This document shows positions 12,721-23,528 of a stretch of 64,000 bases of DNA, piece by piece (the first letter of the stretch is position 1; each line of letters opens with the position of its first letter). The translations under genes and the position numbers were made by a program. The notes under the pieces are model-generated. The model was not told where the DNA came from and did not search any database. It saw only the letters and a program-made list of their open reading frames with translations. Source of the DNA: Prosopocoilus inquinatus (lineage: Eukaryota > Arthropoda > Insecta > Coleoptera > Lucanidae); assembly GCA_036172665.1 (NCBI GenBank), contig CM069872.1:52872101-52936100 (forward strand), written 5' to 3'.

Positions 12721-14285
12721 TAAAACGGAAACCACGTCCTCAAATTTTGGAACGTGCCAGGGAAACGCCCTGTACATTACGACTTACGAAGGAAGGTTCG
12801 CACGAATTAAAAAAAAACATCGTGACATCAGTAAGAACCAACCGCATTTCCGATGACGTTTAATGTTTAAAAAGAATTCGTTTACTATGTGAAATCGCGT
12901 CGTTATCAGAAAAACAAAAAAACAACATGAAGAAATATAGTTTATGAAAATTAAAACCGACCTTCGGGACGGCCACGGCGCGAAAATGGGGCACCGGCCC
13001 CACAAACTTTCACCGCTAAGCGCTGCACTGGGGACATCGTCAAACAACCGACTACGACATCAGTGAGAACCAACCGCATTTCTGATGACGTCAACAGGAC
13101 CCAATCACGTCAAAGGTCAAGGGCGAAACCAAATTAATCTCTCAGTCGAAACATTAAGTTGCAAGGAACTGTAATTCACATGGACTAGTTCAATAAAAAA
13201 AAAATAGAGGATGCGACGAGGCGGAAATTTTATGACTGTCTGACCGCGTGGTTTGCACTAATTAAAAACATCGTGACGTCAGTAAGAACCAATTGCGTTT
13301 CAAATGACGTCACGAAACCCCTTCGCGTGAAAGGTCGAGGATCAAGAGCGAAACCAAATTAATATTTCAGTCGCAAAAAACTGTAATTCACATGGGATAG
13401 TTCGATCAAAAAAAAAAATAGACAATGCGAAGGCGGAAATTTTATGACTGCCTGACCGCGTGGGCTAAGAATTTCGATCGCTTCTCACGGAACAGATGAA
13501 ATACGCTTGTAAACGTTTACAAAAGATGAGGCAATCCTATCTACGAAAAAAACAGATCAAATACGTTTACAACAGATGAGGCAATCCTATCTAAAAAAAA
13601 AAAATAGAATCTCCGAACGATATTATTTATTTAAAACCGCAAAGGCGTGACGATGCGTCGAGAATTTTATACTATTTTGTGGCCGGAGAATTTTAAGACG
13701 AGCGCGCATAAACTATTCTTACACGCGGCGAATCTAAAAAACGCCCTGATTTTAAGACGACGCTTCTTTGCATATTCTGACGATGATGATTAATCATTGG
13801 ATGGTGATGGAGAATGAGTTTTTGAATATGTCTAAAAAAATTAAGTATTTGTTTTCGAAGCGGATGTCGAAGGGAAAAAGCGCAGGGGTGCACTGAATAT
13901 GTATGAAGTGCCACTTCAGCGCAGCTTTTTGTACTCCTCCCTCTTCCGTTCATATTTAAAACTCGATTTGTGAAAGCGTACGACCTAGAAGCTTTCAATT
14001 GGGACCGTCCCCGATAAATATTAAAAACAAAAATGTTAAGAGAATTCGTTTACTTTGTAAAATCGAGTCGTTATCAACGTTTACAAAAGATGAGGCAATT
14101 CTATCTACGAAAAAACAGATCAAATACTTTTACAAAAAATGAGGTAATCCTATCTAAAAATTAGAATCTCGGAACGATATTATTTATTTAAAACCACAAA
14201 GGAGTGCCGATGGGTAGAAAATTTTATACTATTTTATGGCCGGAGAATTTTAAAACGTTGCGCTTAAACTATTCTTACATGCTCC
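12720..14285. repeat. Module M1, inverse of 34.4-37.66 kb
   Basis: Two submodules are visible. The first repeats GACGTCAGTAAGAACCAA/TTGC-type segments with CAATTRCGTTTC (about 12815, 13060, 13275). The second (about 13480-14285) contains AACGTTTACAAAAGATGAGG, GGGACCGTCCCCGATAAAT and a long stretch in reverse-complement identity to the three tandem copies at 35.1-36.9 kb. A 101-codon minus-strand frame here and an 86-codon plus-strand frame at 36477-36737 are the same repeat in opposite orientation. I see no protein family match and treat it as non-coding. Confidence 0.8.
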
Positions 14286-15460
14286 TACAGAAATGTATTA
14301 AAAAAATCAAGAGCTGACGTCGAACTCTACAGCCTAGCTTCGACCTTTAAAATAAACAGTCTATTTAATTCCCACAAAACTTATAAAATTCATAAAATTT
14401 TGTTTACAATATCACACAGAAAATTTGAAATACAAAATATATATGACAACACGTGACATTGAGTTTACGATTTCGAAAAATTTTTAATACAGAAACGTAT
14501 TAACAAAATCATCAAAAGTTAACGACGGGCTCTGCAGCTTAGCCTCATCGTTTAAAATAAACAGTCTATTTAATTCCCACAAAATTTGTAAAACTCGTAA
14601 AATTTTGTTGACAATATCGTAAAGCAAAATTTGAAATACCAAATATATTTGACAAAAATGTGAAATTTAGTTTACGATTTCGATTCACAAGTGTATTAAC
14701 AAAATCAGAAGCCGACGTTGAGCTCTGCAGCTTAGCCTCGTCGTTTAAAATAAACCGTATATTTTATTCCCGCGAAAGTCGTAAAATTCGTAAAATTTTG
14801 TTGACAGTATCAATAAAGGAAAATTTGATATACAAAATATATTTGACAAGAACGATTACGATTTCGAAAAATTTTAATACAGAAGTGTATCAACAAAATC
14901 AGAAGCTGACGTCGAGCTCCGCAGCTTAGTTTCGTCGTTTAAAATAAACAGTCTATTTAATTCCCGCGAAAGTCGTAAAATTTTGTTTATAATACCATAT
15001 AGGAAAATTTAGAATACAAAATATATTAAACGAAAACGTGAAATTCAGTTTACGATTTCGAAAATTTTTGATACAGCCCAAGCAACACGCATTGGTTTAA
15101 TTTTCGTGTATTCAACCATATTTTGGTTCTGGTTGGACATTTTTACGTTTATTAAACGGTTACGGTCAACGTACATGTTTTAAGCCGTCTAATAAACGTA
15201 TAGGTTATACGACTTTGATGCAGAAACATCGTATTTAGTATATGGAACACACGTTTTTTCAACATATATCTCGCGGACATTTTATCCTTTATTAAACGTA
15301 TATGTGTGTTGCTTGGGAGAAATGTATTAACAAAATCAAAAGCTGACGTCGGGCTCTGCAGCTTGGCCTCGTCGTTTAAAATAAACACTCTATTCAGTTC
15401 CCGCGAAAGTCTTAAAATTTTATTTACAGTACCGTAAAGGAAAATTTAAAACATCTAAAG
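14286..15460. repeat. Tandem array, ~200-bp unit, ~5 copies (interrupted)
   Basis: Units share GTCGARCTCTRCAGCTTAG, AAACAGTCTATTTAATTC, AAATTTTGTTKACAATATC and TTTACGATTTCGAAAAATTT. They begin near 14312, 14522, 14712, 14908 and 15345. The last interval is lengthened by a 241-bp MITE at 15077-15317. The AAACAGTCTATTTAATTC box also occurs in otherwise different arrays at 17-18 kb, 18.8 kb and 38.2 kb. Confidence 0.85.
15077..15317. mobile_element. 241-bp MITE with CCCAAGCAACAC terminal inverted repeats
   Basis: Starts CCCAAGCAACAC and ends GTGTTGCTTGGG. It interrupts a monomer of the surrounding ~200-bp array. The flanks read GATACAG before and AGAAATG after, while intact monomers read GATACAGAAATG-like, implying a 2-bp AG duplication. 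The interior repeats AATAAACGTATA/TTATTAAACG several times. No coding capacity. I do not recognise the parent family. Confidence 0.8.
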
Positions 15461-16870
15461 ACTGGAATGGAACGTGGAAACGAATTTCCGAACCGTTTTC
15501 CATTTACTGCCGTACTTTTAATTTTATTCATTTCTCTTTTTTTTTCTTTTGTAAAATTTTATGTACAGGGAGATTCACGCAATCTGTTCATTATTAAAAG
15601 CTTACGGAATTTCTGTTTCATAATATTTTGCAGTGATTGGTTGGCGGAAGACGAAAAAAGTGAATGTACGAAACAAATTATTTCATCAGGTACGGCGAAA
15701 AAAGGAAGTTTGAGATAAAACCGATTCCTCGATGTTGCAAACGAAACCTTTGATATGATGTTGTTACCAGTGGCGGGGGTGGCGGGGGGGGGGGGTATAT
15801 TTTATTTTCATTTGCACACAATTAACCCTAAAAATGCTTTGATGATGATCTCGACGGCGGACATCATCGCCCAAAATTTCATCCGCAGCTGCGTGTGTAG
15901 GTAATTAATTTCACTTCGTGCCCGGAGGATTCGAGTTTGAATTTAAAAGGCGGAAAAGCGGTCCTGCCCCCGCATCACCCCCTCACCCCGCTCGATTGAA
16001 AAATGCGTTAAGTTGCTGTTCCTGAATGACGCGACGCGACGCGACGCGATACAGCGGAAGGAAACACAGACGACGAAGTTTCGTTTTCCCCCCTCAAGTG
16101 GCCATTAGTCTGACACGAACAGTTGAATAAAGAAGATGTTTAGAGAGGGGTAATAAACGTTAAATGCCTTTGTGTGTGGCTGGCATGAAATGGAACGGTA
16201 ATGGTTGTGAATATATCTGAAACGGAAAATTTCATTAATGGACACGCTTGGATTCCGCTCCCCGCGCTCACCCTCATCGCAGTCGTTTCAGTCGCACCAC
16301 TCACCGCCGTGCGGGGGGTGCATTTCTACTAGTGATCGATGTTGAGCTCGATTCGAAAATAGAAGCCACTTAAATTCTATTTTTATAAACGATCGTGTAT
16401 GAATGCCGTCATGATATCGTATCATTGTATCGCAGATGCAAACAAAATCCAATTTACATGTAGGTAGGATGAATGCGTTTGCGTAAACATGCATTTTGTT
16501 ATTGTAGGTAGTACATGTAGGTATTCAAGTGTAGGAAGCCGAAAGCCAAGGACGATTTAATTTTCTCTATAAGGGTTGGTAATACACGCACACATTCACA
16601 CACGCCCACAACACGAGGAAATAATTCACACTTACTTGCAACCGAAAGGGCTACTAAACCTGGAGAAGGGTAATTAAAAGCACACTTCTCCGGGACTCGT
16701 GTCAATTTTAATCTCAAATTAAGGCAATGAGGAAAGGTAAATTAATTAGAAGTCGCTTCATACAAACGAAGGAAATATAATAAATAATAATTAATTAATT
16801 AAATTCCCGTTGTCATTGCTCCGTCTGATTTCAAATTTTCAGTCGCCTTTTATTGATTTTCCGTCGGGAG
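15461..16870. other. Intergenic, mostly unique
   Basis: No supported gene. Contains a long G-run (about 15773-15798), a (CGACG)n microsatellite at 16026-16048 and a few short unrelated frames. A frame at 15467-15718 (83 codons) has a hydrophobic stretch but no homology that I can recognise, and it lies in A/T-rich repeat-flanking sequence. Confidence 0.45.
16026..16048. repeat. Pentanucleotide microsatellite (GACGC)n
   Basis: Perfect tandem GACGC, about 4.5 copies, followed by GATACAG. Confidence 0.85.
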
Positions 16871-18130
16871 TACTCTAAGGAATCTGAAAATGTGTTTGAA
16901 TCGCCTCTTACAACACGCAGATACTACGTCGGAAGTACTTTTAGTCGCCTGTTAAGACATGCAGATTCTACATCTCGGGGGTACTCCAAAGAAACCTGCT
17001 CGTAAAGGCCGTCTCTTGAAAAATAAACAGCCTATTTAATTCCCGCGAAAAAACTAAAAGATGTGTTTTAGTCGCCTCTTACAACACGTACACGGAGAAA
17101 AATAATGCCATTTTCATGGTTAAGTAGGACCTACGAATTAATTTGTTTGAATGAAATGTATATATTTTTTAATTCGAGAAAGATTTGTTTGATTCAACAA
17201 ATGTTTATTTAAATCAAAAAAAATATATATTTCGTTCAAACGAATAAATTCATAGGTCCTATTTAACCATGAAAATGGTCAAATCAACGAATTTATTTTT
17301 CTCCGTGTAGATACTATGCCGGAAGTACTTTTAGTCGCCTGTTAAGACATGCAGATTCTACGTCACGGGGGTACTCCAAATAAACCTGCTCGTAAAGGCC
17401 GTCTCTTGAAAAATAAACAGTCTATTTAATTCCCGCGAAAAAAACTAAAAGATGTGTTTTAGTCGCCTCTTACAACACGTAGATACTACGTCGGAAGTAC
17501 TTTTAGTCGTCTGTTAAGACATGCAGATTCTACGTCTCGGGGGTACTCCAAAGAAACCTGCTCGTAAAGGCCGTCTCTTGAAAAATGAACAGTCTATTTA
17601 ATTCCCGCGAAAAAACTAAAAGATGTCTTTTAGTCGCCTCTTACAACACGTAGATACTACGTCGGAAGTACTTTTAATCGTCTGTTAAGACATGCAGATT
17701 CTACTCTCGGGGGTACTCCAAAGAAACCTGCTCGTAAAGGCCGTCTCTTGAAAAATGAACAGTCTATTTAATTCCCGCGAAAAAACTAAAAGATATCTTT
17801 TAGTCGCCTCTTACAACACGTAGATACTACGTCGGAAGTGCTTTTAGTCGTTTGTTAAGACATGCAGGTTTTATGTCTCAGGGATACTCCAAAGAAACCT
17901 GCTCGTAAAGGCCGTCTCTTGAAAAATAAACAGTCTATTTAATTCCCGCGAAAAAGCTAAAAGATGTGTTTTAGTCGCCTCTTACAACACGTAGATACTA
18001 CGTCGGAAGTACTTTTAATCGTCTGTTAAGACATGGAGATTTTACGTCTCGGGGGTACTCCAAAAAAACCCGCTCGTTAAGGCTATCTCTTGAAAGATAA
18101 ACAGTCTATTTAATTCCCTCGAAATACTAA
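16870..18130. repeat. Tandem satellite, ~171-bp unit, ~7 copies (interrupted)
   Basis: Units contain AGATGTGTTTTAGTCGCC, CACGTAGATACTACGTCGG, GGGGGTACTCCAAAGAAAC and AAACAGTCTATTTAATTC. The AGATRTSTTTTAG box falls at about 17060, 17450, 17621, 17791 and 17960, i.e. 169-171 bp apart except for the first interval of 390 bp. The excess of 219 bp is exactly the MITE at 17091-17307 plus its TA duplication. Copies at the 16.9-kb edge are more diverged. Confidence 0.92.
17091..17307. mobile_element. 217-bp foldback MITE, TA target (Tc1/mariner-type)
   Basis: Begins CACGGAGAAAAATAATG and ends TTTATTTTTCTCCGTG. Nearly the whole element is palindromic: CATGGTTAAGTAGGACCTA near the start pairs with TAGGTCCTATTTAACCATG near the end. 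It is flanked by TA on both sides (17089-17090, 17308-17309). Intact neighbouring monomers read CACGTAGATAC at this point, showing the empty site with one TA. No coding capacity. Confidence 0.9.
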
Positions 18131-18400
18131 AAGACTGAATTATCTTTGGTTGATTATAGAATTTTTAGTTAATATTTCGGTCTTAATTAAAAAGACAATT
18201 GTTTTTTTCCTTTTTTAATGGAAACATATTGTGAACTAAATTTCACACTTTGTTAATACATACATTTCTATTTTAAAAATTCGAAATTGTGTTACTGAAT
18301 TTCACGTTTTTGTTTTCAAATATTTTTACGTTTTAAATTTTCAGAAATTGTAGACGAAATTTAACGTTATATTTAAAAATCTGGGCGTTTTAGTTGCGAT
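18131..18400. other. A/T-rich spacer
   Basis: A/T-rich sequence with TTTCGAAAATT-like words related to the 14.3-15.4 kb array. No gene. Confidence 0.4.
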
Positions 18401-18965
18401 ATTCTTGCAAGTCGCATATTTGAAGTCCACGGAGATTAAAAAAAAAAAAATACAATTACAAATACAATTTTGAATATGCAGGAAAAACGTCTTCCGAGCA
18501 ACCGTGAAAAACGAAATGGAAAATCGATTTCTGGCTCGTCTTACACAAACCAGAACGCTACTAACAAAAAAAAATCGAGATCCAACTTTGTATACGGATC
18601 GTTTAATACAAGAATTGGGGATGAAAAGGGATGAGAGGTGAGCTTCCAATGCCTGTCCGCACGATTTTACAAATCTGATGTCAATTAGCAGAGCCAAACG
18701 ATGCAAATATCGAGTGTGAGCGCAATTTGTTGTAATTCCGCCGAAATCACGAGACGGCGACGACGAGCTCTACAACCCAGTCTCGACGCGACGTTTAAAA
18801 ATAAACAATTTATTTAATTCCCACGAAACATTAAAAGATTTGCGTACCGATCGTTTAAAACTTGGTGGGAATTAAATAGATCGTTTAGTTTAAACGTTGA
18901 GACTAGCTTGTGAAATAAACAATCCGTTTAATTCCCACGAAATTTTACAAGTTTGGTGTGCGTGC
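18400..18965. repeat. Module M2, direct copy of 37.78-38.31 kb
   Basis: Shares, in the same order and orientation with 37.78-38.31 kb, GATATTCTTGCAAGT, an A-run, GAGCAACYGTGRAAAAC, AACGCTACTAACAAA, ATCGAGATC, GGGATGAAAAG, CATCAATTAG and a closing inverted repeat. That inverted repeat pairs AAATAAACAR...TTAATTCCCAC with GTGGGAATTAAATAG. The copies look roughly 70% alike, so this is an old duplication. The 121-codon minus-strand frame over 18341-18706 is not preserved in the other copy. Confidence 0.75.
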
Positions 18966-19690
18966 AATGCGGAAACTAACTTGTGTGATACCAACAAGAC
19001 GAGACCAAGCGAAGATCCGAGAAACTTTCGGTTAGTCTCGCGATTCTGAATTTAATGTATTAATAATTTTTTTTTTATTTGTAATATCTAATTGTAATAC
19101 AGCAAGGTAATGAATTCGCTATTAAAGTTTGATTGATGAATTTAAGACAAATCCAAAAGCTCAAATGTTTGCAAACTCCGACCGTTCAGTCGAGTCGAGC
19201 CCCGCTCCCCATCCCCTCCCCACCCCCTCCGCCCATCGAACTAATGAAAAGTTCAAATGGATTCGTTTCGATGGGAGTGGGGTGGGGGGGTAGGGGGCAA
19301 GCAAATCGCACACATATTAAAACCGGAAAGGGATTACGTAATTTGAACGAATCAATGAAATCCTGACCGATATGAACAATGTGCGAGCCGAACGGCCTCC
19401 GGGCGTCGTTTTTCCTTTTTTTTTTCGCCCCCCGATCGAATAAAATATTTGTGCTTCGCTCGTTTTATTTGATTTCCGTGTTTGTCCGACACTTAGCGCG
19501 CGCCGACGACCGACGTGGGTTTTATCGCGGGCGGAACGCAAATGTTTGTTTCAGAAATGGATTATTAATTCGCGCGCATACCGTTCGTGAGAATTTTTTT
19601 TACCTGCACGTAACGCCCTAACGCAAAAATTAAGAGATCTGTAGCATACAATGCGGAAACTCATTTGCGTGACGCTAGCGGCAATACTTT
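18966..19690. other. Intergenic, no recognised gene
   Basis: Contains a C-rich block (19200-19235) and a G-rich block (19270-19300) that are complementary in composition. Short frames overlap on both strands. Nothing recognisable. Confidence 0.4.
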
Positions 19691-21640
19691 CTTTCTTTTA
19701 TCGCATTTACGTACGACGACTCTGCTCAAAAGGGGACAAGCTGAGACAAGCTGCAGAGAGCTTCTCGTCCTCCAGGGCACACCGTCAACAACCGACGGCC
19801 AGAGTCGTAAAGCAGTGATGCCAACAGGGTTACAAAAATACCCCTAAACGTGAGTGCGACTGACATCGGAATGGCGGCAGTTGACGGTCTACGCAAGGCA
19901 TCGGAACGCAACGCGGCTTAGATTGAAGGGAGGTCTAGCCTTTCTACCCGAAAGGGTCGTCACAATCACAAACGATCGAAACTTAAACCAATACTTAAAC
20001 TTTAAAGTCCTACTGAAAAGGGGACAAGCTGAGACAAGCTGCAGAGAGCTTCTCATCCTCCAGAGCGCACCGTCAACAACCGACGGCCAGAGTCGTAAAG
20101 CAGTGATGCCAATAGGATTATAAAAATATCCCTAAACGTGCATGCGAATGAAATCGGAATGGCGGCAGTTGACGGTCTACGTAAGGCACCAACGTCAACG
20201 AGGCTTAGATTGGAGGAAGGTCTACTCTTTCGACCCTGAAGAGTCGTCACAGAAGGTCGCCACAGTCATAAAAGATCGAAACTTAAATCAATACTTAAAC
20301 TTTAAAGTCCTACTCAAAAGGGGACAAGCTGAGACAAGCTGCAGAGAGCTTCTCACCCTCCAGAGCGCACCGTCAATAACCGACGGCCAGAGTCGTAAAG
20401 CAGTGATGCCAATAGGATTATAAAAATATCCCTAAACGTGCATGCGAATGAAATCGGAATGGCGGCAGTTGACGGTCTACGTAAGGCACCAACGTCAACG
20501 AGGCTTAGATTGGAGGAAGGTCTACTCTTTCTACCCTGAAGAGTCGTCACAGAAGGTCGCCACAGTCACAAAAGTTCGAAACTTAAATCAATACTTAAAC
20601 TTTAAAGTCCTACTCAAAAGGGGACAAGCTGAGACAAGCTGCAGAGCGCTTCTCTTCCTCCAGGGACACCGTCAACAACCGACAGCCAGAGTCGTAAAGC
20701 AGTGATGCCAATAGGATTGTAAAAATATCCCTAAACGTGCATGCGAATGAAATCGGAACGGCGGCAGTTGACGGTCTACGTAAGGCACCAACGTCAACGA
20801 GGCTTAGATTGGAGGAAGGTCTACACTTTCGACCCTGAAGAGTCGTCAGAGAAGGTCGCCACAGTCATAAAAGATCGAAACTTAAATCAATACTTAAACT
20901 TTAAAGTCATACTCAAAAGGGGACAAGCTGAGACAAGCTGCAGAGAGCTTCTCATCCTCCAGAGCGCACCGTCAACAACCGACGGCCAGAACCGTAGAGC
21001 AGTGATGCCAACAGGATTGTAAAAATATTCCTAAACGTGCATGCGAATGAAATCGGAACGGCGGCAGTAGACGGTCTACGCAAGGCACCAACGTCAACGC
21101 GGCGTAGATTGGAGGAAGGTCTACTCTTTCTACCCTGAAGAGTCGTCACAGAAGGTCGCCACAGTCACAAAAGATCGAAACTTAAATCAATACTTAAACT
21201 TTAAAGTCCTACTCAAAAGGGGACAAGCTGAGACAAGCTGCAGAGAGCTTCTCATCCTCCAGAGCGCACCGTCAACAACCGACGGCCAGAACCGTAGAGC
21301 AGTGATGCCAACACGATTGTAAAAATATCCCTAAACGTGCATGCGAATGAAATCGGAACGGGCAAGGCACCAACGTCAACGCGGCGTAGATTGGAGGGAG
21401 GTCTAGCCTTTCTACCCGAAAGGGTCGTCACAATCACAAACGATCGAAACTTAAACCAATACTTAAAAGCAAAACCAAAAGCCTGTAAGGAAAGAGAAGT
21501 GCGACGACGGAAAGATGAAGTAGCGACATCGAGCAATCAAAACCGACATACCTGTCCGAGTCCTACTCAAAAGGGGACAAGCTGAGACAAGCTGCAGAGA
21601 GCTTCTTGTCCTGTCACGGGCCAATTTGTCTCAGCTGCAT
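19690..21640. repeat. Tandem satellite, ~300-bp unit, ~6.5 copies
   Basis: Units carry AAAAGGGGACAAGCTGAGAC, AAGCTGCAGAGAGCTTCTC, CACCGTCAACAACCGACGG, AGCAGTGATGCCAAYAGG and GGCGGCAGTTGACGGTCTAC. Repeats of AAAAGGGGACAAGCTG fall at about 19726, 20017, 20317, 20617, 20916, 21216 and 21567. Because the unit is 299-300 bp, a plus-strand frame of 87-93 codons recurs in four units, ending at the same stop, but it is shifted or truncated in others. A further diverged, partial monomer lies at 23140-23275. Confidence 0.92.
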
Positions 21641-23139
21641 GACGCTGAATTCTGACTTTCCTTTAAAACCTTTCGCCCCGTGTTTACTTACATTTTACCC
21701 GCGTCATCGAATTTTCGACCGAAACGACTTCGTAATTTTCTTGTCGAACGCGTGGCCGTATTCCTCCTTCACTGTTGCCACCAATTTTCATCTCTGTTAC
21801 GGTCGAAGTCGCTTGTATTGGTGGTAAATCTTCTTTATTGGACGAATGGCAGCCATGACCTACTCCCGATTCCGCGCGTTTATTCCGCCTGCGTTTCAGT
21901 GTGAAACTCTCTCTCTCTCTGTCTGGTTTGGGGAACACGTCGTTGTGTGTGGCTCGTGCCGAACCCTTAGCCCGTTGGATAACCTATTTTTAATCGACGT
22001 AATCATCTTTCCCCCGGGCGAATTATTTTTTTCTCGCTTGAGAAACACTTCTTTGGTTTCAAGGTCTGTGTACTGTTTTTGAAGTTGAATTGGTGAGTCC
22101 CTTTTTTCTTTTTTTTTTTTTTTGAAATTTCACTTAAAAAATTTTTTGTTGCCCTTGTAGACAAGTCGTATCCCGCTTCCGATTAGGACGGCGCCTTTAC
22201 CCTATCCGTTCTGATGGGTACCAAGAGAAGTCTATCTACTCGAAGTGAAATTTCACACCGTTCAAGCCTCGTGTTGCCTTCAGAAGGCTGGTGTCGTAGT
22301 CTGAAGACGATTTTCGAAGAAGCTTCGGGATCGATTCTTCCGTTTTCTATCGTAGGTGCTGCCATTAAGATAACCGTTTATGCCTTTTTTTATTCGTCAC
22401 TCCGATTGATCTTCGCTACTTATCTGCGGACTCGTCTTACAAGATACTTTTTTGTTGTTTTAACTGCCCTGCAAATTTAGTTGCCTCAACTTGCGTCAGA
22501 CAAGCTAATTCAATTATCACAATTTTTTTTATTAAGGTCAACACTTAATTAGTGCTCGTTAATATTTATTTGTCAATCATAATTACACTGTTTTTGTTAA
22601 CGTTTGAGTCGATTCAACTACTAAAGATTATCTTTTTTCCGTTGCATGGGTTTATTGTGAGACGATAGGAAATTTCCAACCGTACAAAGCTTTTTGTATT
22701 TTGAAATATTTAAGATCATCGGATGAAATACGAACCTAACCTTAACGTTGCTATTTACGGTAAATTATAATTTCTTTTCTGTCACTGAATTGTTGTCCTG
22801 GATACTTTCCATCTTTGTTAAAACTGGAGTTAATTTTTTCGATTGGAATTGCGTTTGATACCGTGGTTTGCATCCTCCAGTAGACGCCTCCCGGTCTTTT
22901 GTTTTGCAAATATACTGTTTTTTTTTTTTTTGGTGGATTTCCATCTTTTACTCCACGCCCTCTCCGACTCTAGAAAGCTGCCGTTGGTATCACGCCGTGT
23001 CCCTTGATAACGACAACAAGTCTACCACTGGAAATCCCGTGTACGAAGGTTAGAGCTACCCTGCCTCATTCTATTTACGCGTGATGGTTTGTTTAGTGAT
23101 TTGATACAACAATTTGCCACCCAACGTGCTTTTGTAACG
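21641..23139. other. Intergenic, T-rich unique-looking sequence
   Basis: No supported gene. Contains poly-T blocks (22105-22125, 22918-22932) and a few short frames on both strands (for example 21846-22082 and 22214-22480) with no recognisable domain. Possible decayed exons cannot be excluded by eye. Confidence 0.35.
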
Positions 23140-23285
23140 TCAATAACCTACGGCCGTGGCTGCAGAGCAATGATGCCCACAGGGTCGTAAAAACGTGCAT
23201 GCGACTGAAATCGGAATGGCGGCAGTTGGTGGTCTACGCAATGCACCAACAACGTCAGATTGGAGGAATCTCCGCAATCCTGTTG
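23140..23285. repeat. Isolated diverged monomer of the 300-bp satellite
   Basis: GTAACGTCAATAACCTACGG to ACGTCAGATTGGAGGAA follows the order of the 19.7-21.6 kb units (CRGAGCARTGATGCCCACAGG, ATGCGACTGAAATCGG, GGCGGCAGTTGGTGGTCTAC). It stops matching near 23275, just before the Transib-like element begins at 23291. Confidence 0.8.
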
Positions 23286-23528
23286 GCGGCGCACAGTGTT
23301 TCCAAATCCAATATTCGCGCGAAAAATGAATATCTCTGTAACCGTATAGTTTTCGGTGGTCAAAATTTGGAAACATGCACATCTTGCAATAAAGAAGAAG
23401 AATTTACATATTAAAATGTTGATGTTTTAGATCCGCATTTTAGTAGTATTAGTTTCGAAAAGGAATGTGTATTAGGTAAAAAAATTCAGTACCAGTCAAT
23501 TTGTGTAGCAATGTACATTATTACAAAT

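Noticed and set aside
13693..13998. 101-codon frame also present at 36477-36737, apparently conserved
   Set aside because: It is the same repeat in inverted orientation, and other copies of the unit are not open. Conservation reflects recent duplication.
21846..22480. Possible host exons in T-rich unique sequence
   Set aside because: Short frames with no family motif and no convincing splice-site pairing; not enough to call a gene.
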